DNA from: Rhodobacterales bacterium | Lineage (GTDB): Bacteria > Pseudomonadota > Alphaproteobacteria > Rhodobacterales > Rhodobacteraceae | Direction of reading: 5' to 3' | Length of the DNA: 64,000 bases | Assembly (NCBI GenBank): GCA_002747035.1 | Contig: PDRZ01000017.1 | Location: forward strand, 1-64,000 | In this document: positions 43,194 through 52,111 of the stretch, piece after piece | How positions within the stretch are numbered: position 1 is the stretch's first letter | Layout of the letters: each line of letters opens with the position of its first letter | The notes under the pieces: generated by a model | Databases searched by the model: none | Seen by the model: only the letters and a program-made list of their open reading frames with translations | Told to the model about the DNA's origin: nothing | Position numbers and translations under genes: made by a program

Positions 43194-43751
43194 TCAGTTT
43201 TGCCACAAAAGCTGTGGCGCGAACCGGGGTTTGGTGAAAACGAAGGTTCCGATTTCCTGGTCATCCATCCCGATGTTGAAGGGCGGGGTGTAATCGGTGA
43301 AGGTTTCCACCACGATGATCCGTTCATTGTTCAGCAGCGCCGGGAGCTTGTCGTGCCAGTTTCTCACGTCGCGGTTTGACAGCTCTCTCAAACCACCCCC
43401 GCCTACAACTTTGGACCAGTCGCGGCGAAACTGGTCCTGGTTTTCCACATACCGGACCACCGAAACCCGCAGCCGGACCGGATTGCGCGACCGTGACAGG
43501 AATTCCAGCATCGCATGGGAGGCATTCATGTAGTCGCGGTCAATCGGGTCGGTTTCGCGGCTCAGCATGTCCGAAATCGTATACGCGGCCTTCTGGTTCA
43601 CGCTGACCTGTCGGTAGGCGTCGAAATAGACGAACATCGCGCAGTAGGCCCAATACAGCATGGGCAACAGCACCACGACTTCGACCGTGATCGAACCGCG
43701 GGCATCGTCGGCAAAGGCGCGCAGGCGGGATTTCAAACGGGTCCACAGCAT
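43194..43751 (-). CDS. TadE-like pseudopilin-related protein
   Basis: 185 residues. The basic N terminus and the segment DARGSITVEVVVLLPMLYWA, with Glu after a hydrophobic run, are typical of TadE-like minor pseudopilins. The rest is a predicted periplasmic domain. The start ATG shares its base with the end of the preceding TadE gene. No secretion ATPase or prepilin peptidase lies in the window, so the rest of the Tad machinery would be elsewhere. Confidence 0.78.
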   Translation of the reverse strand: MLWTRLKSRLRAFADDARGSITVEVVVLLPMLYWAYCAMFVYFDAYRQVSVNQKAAYTISDMLSRETDPIDRDYMNASHAMLEFLSRSRNPVRLRVSVVRYVENQDQFRRDWSKVVGGGGLRELSNRDVRNWHDKLPALLNNERIIVVETFTDYTPPFNIGMDDQEIGTFVFTKPRFAPQLLWQN

Positions 43752-44287
43752 CAGTTCGGCTCCTGTACAAAGGCAGAGGACGCAACCATGGCCGCGTTCC
43801 CGGCACCGTCTTTGTCATAGTAATACCCAAGTCCGCCCCCCGGAAAGACGGGAGAGAACACGAAACAGGCACGCAGGAACATCATTTCATTGGCCTGTCC
43901 GGCGACGAATTCGCGCACTGGGGCGACTTCTTCGGAATTGTCGATACAGTCGGCATCGGCCCGCGGTTCGACAAAGTTGCGCATGTCGACCCGGATCATC
44001 TCAAGCCGCAGGTTGTTTTCACAGTCCGGCAGAACCCCGGCAAAATTGCATACCATTTCCTTGATATCGTCGTGCTGGGGCGGGGTGCCAGTGCCCAGCC
44101 GGATGTTGCGCACGGCCATGTCCATCCCGCGTTCCAGCATGGAATGACGGAACGTGTTGATGCTGATTTCAATCGACGACAGGAACACGGTCACCATCAA
44201 CGGAAACAGGATCGCGAATTCTACCGTGGCGTTGCCTGCCTCGTCGCCCGCGAACCGGCGTAGCGTATGTTTCAACAGGCGTCTCAT
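43751..44287 (-). CDS. TadE/TadG-like pseudopilin-related protein
   Basis: 178 residues with the TadE signature DEAGNATVEFAILFPLMVTV near residue 15-34, followed by a periplasmic part containing several Cys. It is the middle gene of three with overlapping ends. Related proteins form minor components of Tad (Flp) pili used in surface attachment. Confidence 0.82.
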   Translation of the reverse strand: MRRLLKHTLRRFAGDEAGNATVEFAILFPLMVTVFLSSIEISINTFRHSMLERGMDMAVRNIRLGTGTPPQHDDIKEMVCNFAGVLPDCENNLRLEMIRVDMRNFVEPRADADCIDNSEEVAPVREFVAGQANEMMFLRACFVFSPVFPGGGLGYYYDKDGAGNAAMVASSAFVQEPN

Positions 44288-45903
44288 TGGGTCAACCTCA
44301 ACTGGCTGATGGACGAGGCGATGGCCGAAAAGGCGTCTGCGATTTCAAGCCCGTCCACGTCAAAGAAGTGGCTGGGAGAGCTGGCACAGTCGCGCAGTTC
44401 GTTTTCGCCGTGGGTCGTGGCCTCGAAGCCGATGGCATAGATCACCACGCCGTTGTCTTTGGCCGCCTGACAGATGCTTTGCAGACGCGAATCCTTGACG
44501 CCGCCGTTTAGCTGTGTGTCGTAGGTGCCATAGTACCAGGTGTTCCAGGCCGCAGATGAACCGATTGCGTTTGTGTAGTTGTACCTGGCATTCGATGCCA
44601 TGGAGATTTTGTGCCACAGTTGGGGATAGGTCAGCCGCACGGCGCTGCCGCTTTCCGAGGAGCCTTGCCCATAGGGGTGATCATTCCAGCTGTTGTTATT
44701 GGGCCAGAAGTATTTGTTGTTGCCCGCGCGCGAGCCGATGTACAGCGAATAGCGGCCCGAGTTGCTGTTGTACCAGACATCCGAGTTGCCTTCGCGATAC
44801 TGGTCTTTCAACTGATATTGAGTGGTGTTCTGGCCGTCGGTCATGACCACGATCACCTTCACGGTTTCCCCGTCTTCATAGCTGGTCGGGCGTCCGGCGA
44901 ACACGTTGTTGACGGTGCCGTCCGAAATCATGTTCGTGACCGTGCCGCGCATACTGGGGTCCAGAAGGGCCGTGGCCCATTTCATGCCCACGTCGATTGA
45001 CGTGTTGCCACCGGCAACGAGCTGGTTGATCTGGCGTTTCAAGCCGTCACCATCATTGGATAGCGGTGCGATGGAGAGCGCAGATCTGGTGGAGCAGATC
45101 GGCGCAGACAGATTGCCCGAGGAATAGGTGAAGATATCGAAATGTCCTGTCCGCTCCAATTCTTCCGTGCTGCTAAGCGCGGTCGTGTTGAAATGGGCGG
45201 CGTCGAAGTTCACGCAGTGGGAATAGTCATGTTCATCGGTCACGTTCAGGTGGCGCAGGATATCATCCCCTGCCGAAACCTGGGTGTTATAGGGCACCAA
45301 TGAAATCGAGATGTCGTCCAGGTCGGTCAGTGCCAGAACCGTATCGACAAAGGACCGCGCTGCAGGTTTCAGGTTGGTCAGCCGGTTGTTGGAGTGCATG
45401 GACCCGGATACGTCCAGCACCATCGAGATTTCCACGCCTTCGATCCGCTCTTCGGCGGTGCTTGAGGCCGGGGCGTACATCGTATCAATGCCAAGCATGT
45501 GGGTGAACTGGGTTGTAATGGCGGTCTGTGCCTCGGCGCTGACGATGCGATAGTTCAACCCTTCGTCTACCGTAGGATCGGCCAGCGATGCGCTCAGGTC
45601 GGCCTTGTTGAAATAGTCCCGCACCACGTCGGCGGGAGGCGATTCCTGGTCCAGGTCGGCCGCAGCGAGCACCGCGCGGTCCAGCGTGTTCTGAAGTTTG
45701 GTCCGCTCCATTTCAAACCGCATCAGGTCGATCCCGATACCACCCACGATCAGGGTGATCAGGAAGAAGAACACCGTATATGCGACCATGACTCCGCTTT
45801 CGTCATCGCGGAACCGTTCAAAAAATCCGCAGTTGCCGGGGTCTGCCGGTTTTGCATCAGAAGCCTTTACCTTGTCAGTCGATCGCGCATCATACGTCGT
45901 CAT
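44284..45903 (-). CDS. TadG-like protein with von Willebrand factor A domain
   Basis: 539 residues. An N-terminal cytoplasmic stretch leads to a Tad-type membrane segment (DDESGVMVAYTVFFFLITLI near residues 33-52). A VWA domain starts at EISMVLDVSGSMHSNN (MIDAS, about residue 162). The C-terminal part is rich in Asn, Ser and Tyr (residues about 370-450), which looks like an insertion in the VWA fold. It is probably exported and may mediate adhesion or interact with Tad pili. It is the first gene of the trio. Confidence 0.85.
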   Translation of the reverse strand: MTTYDARSTDKVKASDAKPADPGNCGFFERFRDDESGVMVAYTVFFFLITLIVGGIGIDLMRFEMERTKLQNTLDRAVLAAADLDQESPPADVVRDYFNKADLSASLADPTVDEGLNYRIVSAEAQTAITTQFTHMLGIDTMYAPASSTAEERIEGVEISMVLDVSGSMHSNNRLTNLKPAARSFVDTVLALTDLDDISISLVPYNTQVSAGDDILRHLNVTDEHDYSHCVNFDAAHFNTTALSSTEELERTGHFDIFTYSSGNLSAPICSTRSALSIAPLSNDGDGLKRQINQLVAGGNTSIDVGMKWATALLDPSMRGTVTNMISDGTVNNVFAGRPTSYEDGETVKVIVVMTDGQNTTQYQLKDQYREGNSDVWYNSNSGRYSLYIGSRAGNNKYFWPNNNSWNDHPYGQGSSESGSAVRLTYPQLWHKISMASNARYNYTNAIGSSAAWNTWYYGTYDTQLNGGVKDSRLQSICQAAKDNGVVIYAIGFEATTHGENELRDCASSPSHFFDVDGLEIADAFSAIASSISQLRLTQ

Positions 45904-46159
45904 CGTCTCACCCTTTCACGTTCTTGCAATGCCGGGGTTCACCCAATCCCAATGACATTGCTCCGAGTGTTTTTGTGACAGGGAAGTTGGGCCAAATTGG
46001 GGCGAAAATCGTTAAATTTAAGGCTTTTTCCGTTGAGTGTAGAGGCAATGCTGTTTCAAGCGGCGGTGTTGTTTCGGGCCGGGAAACAATCGCCCGGGAC
46101 TCGAGGAAATTGCATCGGGCGGCGGAAAACCGTGGTTTTGTTAGAAACCTGGAAACCTG
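45904..46159. other. intergenic region between the Tad trio and gdhA
   Basis: The 360-bp gap between divergent genes (45904-46265) holds the promoters of both. Apart from the tandem repeat near its right end, no feature is recognised. Confidence 0.4.
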
Positions 46160-46197
46160 TGATTGCCATTATGTCGGGTGATTGCCATTCTGTCGGG
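46160..46197 (+). repeat. tandem 19-bp repeat upstream of gdhA
   Basis: TGATTGCCATT(A/C)TGTCGGG occurs twice head to tail with one mismatch, 70 bp upstream of the gdhA start. It could be a two-site operator. Confidence 0.55.
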
Positions 46198-46265
46198 GGT
46201 GCGACAATTTGAACTCATACGGGGGTGAACGTCCCCGACCCCCTGTGCAAGTTGGAGAAGCGCAA

Positions 46266-47696
46266 ATGCCTGTTGTGAAAGAACCGAGTTTTCGGGAGAG
46301 TGTGGATTTGATGTTCAACCGCGCGGTTGCGATCATGGATCTGCCGCCGGGGTTGGAAGAAAAGATACGCGTGTGCAACGCCACCTACACGGTGCGGTTC
46401 GGGGTGCGATTGCGTGGCCAGATCCAGACCTTTACCGGATACCGGTCGGTTCATTCGGAACATATGGAGCCGGTCAAGGGCGGTATTCGTTTTGCCAGTG
46501 CGGTGAACCAGGACGAGGTCGAGGCGCTGGCGGCGCTGATGACCTATAAATGTGCGCTGGTTGAGGCTCCGTTTGGCGGCTCCAAGGGCGGGCTTTGCAT
46601 CGACCCGCGTCAATATGATGAACATGAGCTTGAGCTGATCACCCGCCGCTTTGCCTATGAACTGGCCAAACGCGATCTGATCCACCCGTCCCAGAACGTC
46701 CCGGCACCCGACATGGGGACGGGCGAACGCGAAATGGCCTGGATCGCCGATCAATATGCGCGGATGAACACCACTGACATCAATGCCAAGGCCTGTGTGA
46801 CCGGCAAGCCGTTGAATGCCGGTGGCATCTCGGGGCGGGTCGAGGCGACGGGTCGCGGGGTGCAATATGCGTTGCAGGAGTTCTTCCGGTATGAAGAAGA
46901 CAAGGCCAGGGCGGGGCTGAGCGGCACGTTGGACGGCAAACGCATCATTGTGCAGGGGCTTGGCAACGTGGGGTATCACGCGGCCAAGTTCCTGTCCGAA
47001 GAAGATGGGGCGCGGATTGTCGGCATCATCGAACGGGATGGCGCGCTTTACAGTGAAAATGGCATTGATGTTGAGGCGGCGCACGGCTGGATCGTCAAAC
47101 ATGGCGGGATCAGCGGATTCCCGGATGCCACCGTGGTGGCGGATGGGGTTTCGGTGTTGGAGGAAGAGTGTGACATCCTGATCCCGGCGGCGCTGGAAGG
47201 GGTCATTACGTTTGAAAACGCGGACCGGATCAAGGCTCCGTTGATCATCGAGGCGGCGAATGGCCCGGTCACGGCGGGCGCGGACGAAGTGTTGCGCAAG
47301 AAGGGCACGGTGATCATTCCGGACTTGTATGCCAATGCGGGTGGCGTGACGGTGTCCTATTTCGAATGGGTCAAGAACCTGAGCCATATCCGTTTCGGCC
47401 GGATGCAGCGCCGCCAGGAAGAGGCGCGCCACCAGTTGGTGATTGACGAATTGCAGCGGCTGGACGACTACCTTGGCGATTCCTGGTCCATGTCCCCGGA
47501 TTTCAAGGACAAGTATCTGCGCGGCGCGGATGAGCTTGAACTGGTACGGTCGGGATTGGATGACACGATGCGCATTGCGTACCAGTCCATGCGCGACGTC
47601 TGGCACGCCCGGGATGATGTGGAGGATCTGCGCATGGCGGCGTATCTGGTGTCCATTGGCAAGGTGGCGCAAAGCTATCGTGCCAAGGGGTTGTAG
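46266..47696 (+). CDS. gdhA: Glu/Leu/Phe/Val family glutamate dehydrogenase
   Basis: 476 residues. The substrate pocket is in PVKGGIRFA, the catalytic Lys in MTYKCALVEAPFGGSKGG near residue 100, and the NAD motif is GLGNVGYHAAK near residue 223. The family signature for oxidative deamination, and the extra C-terminal helix (DKYLRGADELELVRSGL), match the NAD-linked branch. The enzyme converts glutamate to 2-oxoglutarate and ammonia. Together with putA and ald it suggests an amino-acid-degrading lifestyle. GGAGAAG precedes the ATG at 46266. Confidence 0.94.
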   Translation: MPVVKEPSFRESVDLMFNRAVAIMDLPPGLEEKIRVCNATYTVRFGVRLRGQIQTFTGYRSVHSEHMEPVKGGIRFASAVNQDEVEALAALMTYKCALVEAPFGGSKGGLCIDPRQYDEHELELITRRFAYELAKRDLIHPSQNVPAPDMGTGEREMAWIADQYARMNTTDINAKACVTGKPLNAGGISGRVEATGRGVQYALQEFFRYEEDKARAGLSGTLDGKRIIVQGLGNVGYHAAKFLSEEDGARIVGIIERDGALYSENGIDVEAAHGWIVKHGGISGFPDATVVADGVSVLEEECDILIPAALEGVITFENADRIKAPLIIEAANGPVTAGADEVLRKKGTVIIPDLYANAGGVTVSYFEWVKNLSHIRFGRMQRRQEEARHQLVIDELQRLDDYLGDSWSMSPDFKDKYLRGADELELVRSGLDDTMRIAYQSMRDVWHARDDVEDLRMAAYLVSIGKVAQSYRAKGL

Positions 47697-47772
47697 GCGC
47701 GTTTGATCCGGGGCGGCGGAGGCACCCGCAGCTCTTGCGGCCTGGGATCAGTCCGGCCTTGAACGGGAAGAG

Positions 47773-47794
47773 GGGCGGCTTCGCCGCCCATTTT
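47773..47794 (+). terminator. terminator of gdhA
   Basis: GGGCGGC TTC GCCGCCC is a 7-bp stem with a stable triloop, followed by ATTTTG. Further GC-rich hairpins follow up to 47850. Beyond them, up to the R1 repeat at 48041, no gene is recognised. Confidence 0.65.
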
Positions 47795-48040
47795 GCGTAT
47801 GCCTTCGGCACACGCCGCCTGCGGCGGGCGGGGGCGCGCCTGCGGCGCGCGGAATCGGGTGCCTGTATGAAAGGATACGCCATGGGCGTTGATGGAGAGG
47901 AGTCCCCAGCTTCCAAAACCCGTTCCATCCAAGACTGACGTCTGTTCGCGTATTCGCGGCTTGGGATGCCGAAAATGATCGGGATGCACATATGGGGCAT
48001 TGCTAACCTGCACGGGACTTGGTTCAGCGGGCCAAGCGGC

Positions 48041-48155
48041 TAAAGCGTTCGACCTTTACCCCGAGACAGGGAAAAGGGCGAAGGCCGCGCGACATTTATG
48101 TGTTTCGCGCGTCCTGCCAAAATCCTGTGAGTCAGGTTTTTGGCAGGATACTTTA
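48041..48155 (+). repeat. R1 intergenic repeat, copy D
   Basis: A full 115-bp copy, from TAAAGCGTTCGACC to GGCAGGATACTTTA, with all three hairpins. It lies 80 bp upstream of the soxB remnant. Confidence 0.88.
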
Positions 48156-48235
48156 GGGGGCGGGGATGCGATTTTCGGGTTGGCGGGTGATCAAGGAAAG
48201 TTTGACCGGCAACAGGGGGTGTACATCTTATTGGC

Positions 48236-48909
48236 GCGATCCCGGAGCTCAAGGCGCAGTATGATGCCATCATCATCGGCGGCGGTGGCCACGGGCTTTC
48301 CACCGCCTAAAGCGCAACCACGGCATGAGCAATATCGCCGTGCTGGAAAAGAGGTATCTGGGTGGTGGAAATGTGGGCCGCAACACCACCATTGTGCGGG
48401 CCAGTTATTTCCTGCCGGGCAACTCGGAATTCTACTCTCATTCCCTCAAACTCCGGGAAGGGCTTGAGGAAGAGCTGAACTATAACGTCATGTATTCCCA
48501 GCGCGGGCTGATCAGCCTGTTTCATTCCGATGGGCAGCGTGATGCCGTTGTGCGGCGCGGCAAAGCCCTTGGTTGATCACGTGATCAGCTTTGGTATGGG
48601 GCATTTCTATATCAGCCAGTCAGACAAGGGCGGGTTGGTCTTTGGTGGTGACCTGGATTTCTGTCCCCCGTATGCCCAGCGGGGCAACCTGCCGATGAAA
48701 GAGCATGTGCTGGAGGTCGGCATGGCCCTGATGCCAGCCATTGGCAAAGCACGGGTGTTGCGCAGTTGGGGGGGATCATGGATATGTCGCCCGATGGCTC
48801 ACCGATCATCGACCACACCCATATAAATGGGCTCTACCTGAATTGCGGCTGGTGGTATGGTGGGTTGATGGACGAAGAGGGCGCGGGTGCCCTGCACAAT
48901 CTGCACTGA
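48236..48909 (+). pseudogene. soxB: sarcosine oxidase beta subunit-like remnant
   Basis: Four pieces of a SoxB-type FAD protein can be read in different frames: the dinucleotide motif YDAIIIGGGGHGLSTA (to 48308); then SNIAVLEKRYLGGGNVGRNT through YSQRGLISLF (48325-48570); then GHFYISQSDKGGLVFGGDLD through LRSWGG; and finally the C-terminal SPDGSPIIDHTHINGLYLNC to the TGA at 48909. About half of the expected 400 residues is missing, mostly from the centre. The intact enzyme would oxidise sarcosine, passing formaldehyde to THF. Confidence 0.8.
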
Positions 48910-48944
48910 CCTGAAACTATTACGACGTGATCAAGGAGAAACCC

Positions 48945-49367
48945 ATGCGTTTTCTTGCAAAAATTGTCCCTTCCCTTGCACTTGCTCTTGCATTGGCAAT
49001 GCCCGCCACGCTGGTAGAAGCCCGGCAGAAGGCCAGTTCGCCCCAGATTCAGGCGGCGATTGACAGGGTGTTGTTCCGCGCCAAACCGAGCGTGGGTAAA
49101 CCCATGGCACGGGGGATGATCCTGCGCCGGGCGCACCAACTGGGTGATATCATCATGTTCGACATTGATATCGTCGATAAGCAGATGGCCGCGACTGCGC
49201 GGACCAATCCGCAGATCCTTCAGAACTTTGTGGGTAAGAACATGGGGCGCAAATTCTGCCGCAAAGGCAGCGGCACCCGGTCGTTCGTTGATATGGGGGG
49301 CGAAATCCAGATCCTGTTCAAGGAAGGCCGCAAGGTGCTGAGCGGTGGTCGCCTGACCCGTTGCTGA
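48945..49367 (+). CDS. secreted hypothetical protein
   Basis: 140 residues with a clear signal peptide (hydrophobic run SLALALALAMPATLVEA, about residues 10-26). The mature part is basic, with two Cys (KFCRKGSG and the C-terminal LTRC) that could form a disulfide. AAGGAG precedes the ATG at 48945. No family is recognised. It follows the soxB remnant by 35 bp. Confidence 0.7.
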   Translation: MRFLAKIVPSLALALALAMPATLVEARQKASSPQIQAAIDRVLFRAKPSVGKPMARGMILRRAHQLGDIIMFDIDIVDKQMAATARTNPQILQNFVGKNMGRKFCRKGSGTRSFVDMGGEIQILFKEGRKVLSGGRLTRC

Positions 49368-49675
49368 CCTCAAGTTGCCCCCGAATTGATAAGGGCCGGT
49401 CCGAAATCGCGCGACCGTCTGAACCGGTTCCTTGATACTCCGATCGACAATGACAGTTTTCCCTTCATGGGCTGCGGCCCGGTTGCGGTCGCTGGGCAAC
49501 AGTTTCTGCGCTGCGGCGGTGCCGCGTCTGTGCCGCCTTGCTGCGCAAAAGTCACCCCCCCCGGTTGGCTGTTTGCCGCGCGGTTTTCGGATCGGGTTAG
49601 GGGGACGTTGCTCATCCTCTCAAGGCAGGGCAAAATGCGCCACCGATTCCTCTTTGTTCAAAGGCCGTCACATCC
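49368..49675. other. intergenic region without recognised features
   Basis: 308 bp between two small secreted-protein genes. A weak frame exists but has no ribosome site and no family resemblance. A run of eight C is present near 49553. Confidence 0.45.
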
Positions 49676-49975
49676 ATGTTCCGATTTCTTGTTCCCGCGC
49701 TGATCCTTGCGGCAACCCCTTGTTTTGCCGAAACAAAAAAGCAACGTGCCGCGCGGTGTGAGGCCGTCTCCGAGATCATGGGGCAGGCCGTGGAGTTGCG
49801 CCAGAAGCGCAAATCCGAGAAAAAGGCCAAGGCGGTGATCCTAGAAACCGTCGACGAAAAGTGGGCCACGACGGTGCCGATCCTTGTGGGGCATGTCTAT
49901 ACGCTTCCCCGTAAGGATTTGAAAACATACGATAAAGATGTTGTTCTCGAACAATGTAACGCTCATAAACTCTAA
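49676..49975 (+). CDS. small secreted hypothetical protein
   Basis: 99 residues. A signal peptide of about 18 residues (FLVPALILAATPCFA) precedes a Lys-rich helical segment with Cys near residue 28 and 95. It ends 8 bp before the dnaG start, so the two may share a transcript. No family or function is recognised. Confidence 0.6.
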   Translation: MFRFLVPALILAATPCFAETKKQRAARCEAVSEIMGQAVELRQKRKSEKKAKAVILETVDEKWATTVPILVGHVYTLPRKDLKTYDKDVVLEQCNAHKL

Positions 49976-49983
49976 AGGTTCTC

Positions 49984-51987
49984 ATGGCTCTGCCCCCTGG
50001 ATTTCTGGATGAACTGCGCGCCCGCACCTCGTTGAGTCAGGTGGTCGGGCGCAAGGTGATGTGGGATCAGAGGAAGTCGAACCAGGGCAAGGGTGACATG
50101 TGGGCACCATGTCCCTTTCACCACGAAAAAACTGCGTCTTTTCATGTAGATGACAGGAAAGGCTACTACTATTGTTTCGGTTGTCACGCCAAGGGGGACG
50201 CGATTTCCTTTGTGCGGGAAACTGAAAATGTGGACTTTATGGAGGCGGTGCGAATCCTGGCCGGAGAGGCCGGGCTGCCGATGCCCGAACGCGACCCCGA
50301 AGCCCAGAAAAAGGCGGATCGCCGGACCTTGATGGTCGAGGTGATGGAGCAGGCGGTTCAGTATTTTCGCTTGCAACTTAAGACCTTGTCGGGATCGGTC
50401 GCGCGCGACTACCTTGCGGGGCGGGAATTGGATGACGCGGCCTGTGACCGCTGGGATATCGGGTTTGTGCCCGAAGGTTGGCAGGGGCTGTGGGACCACC
50501 TGACCGGCAAAGGGGTTGATCCGCAGCTGATCCTGGATTGTGGCCTTGCCAAACCGTCGTCCAAGGGCGGCAAGCCCTATGACACTTTCCGCAACCGGAT
50601 CATGTTCCCGATCCGCGACGCGCGGGGGCGGTGCATCGCGTTTGGCGGACGGGCAATGGACCCGAACGATAATGCCAAGTATTTGAATTCACCGGAAACT
50701 TTGCTGTTCGACAAATCCCGAACCCTGTTCAACCACGGCCCCGCGCGGGCTGCGGTGGGCAAGGGCCATGACCTGATCGTGGCCGAAGGGTACATGGACG
50801 TGATCGCATTGGTCGAAGCCGGTTTCGAAGGCGCGGTGGCCCCACTTGGCACCGCGATTACAGAGTACCAGTTGCAAATGCTCTGGCGCATCGCGCCCGA
50901 GCCGGTGATCGCGCTTGACGGTGATACCGCAGGCCAGCGCGCCATGGGGCGGCTGATCGACTTGGCTCTGCCCCTGCTTTCGCAGAGTAACAGCCTGTTT
51001 TTCCTCACCTTTCCTGATGGAGATGACCCGGACGATTTTCTGAAGAAGCACAAAGCGGAAGGTTTGCGGGCCTATCTTGGCGAGCACCGAACGGCCTTGG
51101 TTCAGGCGCTTTGGCGGCGCGAACTGAACGAGACCAAGGCGAATGCGCGGGTCATGCTGAGCACCGACCTGACCCCCGAACAAAAGGCGGGCCTTGACAA
51201 ACGCCTTCGGGCGCTGATCGGGAAAATCGCTGACCCGGATATCAAACGCTATTACGGCGAAGCGTTGAAAGAGTATCGCTGGAGCGAGTTCAAACCCAAC
51301 AACTGGGCCCCCGAATTTCGTCGCAAACCCGGCAGTGTAAAAGGGGGCCATGCAACGGCTTCGGCGCGCAATTCCCTGTTGGCGCGGGGGGGGCAGTCCG
51401 ACAACCTTTTATCGGTTCAAACGGACGAGATGCACAAGGTGCGCGAGCGTGTGGTTGCAGCCATGGCGATGGCGAACCCCGAAACCGCCTATCAATTCCG
51501 GGATGGGTTGGAACAGTTTGAAATCACGGATAAATTCGCGCGGCTTGCGGTTCAGGCCATGTTGGCGTGGGAGCCGGGCCTGTCCCAGGAAGAGGCGCGC
51601 GCCGCCCTTGAGGACGCCATTGGACACGAAGCTTTTGCAACACTGTTGGGCGACCGGTTCGTGCGCATTCACCCCTGTGTTAAGGGGGCGTTCGATGCAG
51701 ACATCGTTTTGCATGAAATGGCCGAGAATATCGCCCGTGTGACCGCCGATCGTATGGCACGGCTTGAAATGATCGAGGCGGAAGAAGATATAGACGACGT
51801 CGCGACCGAAGTTCTGACCTATCGCCTTGGCCAATCGGCCCTGGCCCGTAATGAGGCCAATAAAGGCGAGACCGAGGATCGAGCCAGCTACGACGTAGCC
51901 AACAACGGTTTTGCCCTTGAAAAGGGCGAGCGAGACGCTTTTGAAGCGCTCTTAAAACGAATCACCGCGCCCAAACCGCAACGCTGA
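49984..51987 (+). CDS. dnaG: DNA primase
   Basis: 667 residues. The N-terminal zinc ribbon is CPFHHEKTASFHVDD...YYYCFGCHAKGD (residues about 41-75). The TOPRIM core follows with VAEGYMDVIAL near residue 262 and the acidic ALDGDTAGQRA near residue 310. A C-terminal helicase-binding domain follows. DnaG makes RNA primers for lagging-strand replication. It is followed 125 bp later by rpoD, the common macromolecular-synthesis arrangement, here without rpsU. Confidence 0.97.
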   Translation: MALPPGFLDELRARTSLSQVVGRKVMWDQRKSNQGKGDMWAPCPFHHEKTASFHVDDRKGYYYCFGCHAKGDAISFVRETENVDFMEAVRILAGEAGLPMPERDPEAQKKADRRTLMVEVMEQAVQYFRLQLKTLSGSVARDYLAGRELDDAACDRWDIGFVPEGWQGLWDHLTGKGVDPQLILDCGLAKPSSKGGKPYDTFRNRIMFPIRDARGRCIAFGGRAMDPNDNAKYLNSPETLLFDKSRTLFNHGPARAAVGKGHDLIVAEGYMDVIALVEAGFEGAVAPLGTAITEYQLQMLWRIAPEPVIALDGDTAGQRAMGRLIDLALPLLSQSNSLFFLTFPDGDDPDDFLKKHKAEGLRAYLGEHRTALVQALWRRELNETKANARVMLSTDLTPEQKAGLDKRLRALIGKIADPDIKRYYGEALKEYRWSEFKPNNWAPEFRRKPGSVKGGHATASARNSLLARGGQSDNLLSVQTDEMHKVRERVVAAMAMANPETAYQFRDGLEQFEITDKFARLAVQAMLAWEPGLSQEEARAALEDAIGHEAFATLLGDRFVRIHPCVKGAFDADIVLHEMAENIARVTADRMARLEMIEAEEDIDDVATEVLTYRLGQSALARNEANKGETEDRASYDVANNGFALEKGERDAFEALLKRITAPKPQR

Positions 51988-52111
51988 GTCGTTTTGGTGA
52001 GGAATTGGTAAAGAAAACAGGGTAAACGGGGTTTCCGAATCACTCAAAGCCGAACATGATTCGCCAACTGCGAATCACTTCGCCCGTTCTGCCACCGTTC
52101 AGGAGACTCAC

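Noticed and set aside
47860-47940. Short plus-strand frame after gdhA (MKGYAMGVDGEESPASKTRS)
   Set aside because: It lacks a ribosome site and family resemblance and lies among terminator hairpins.
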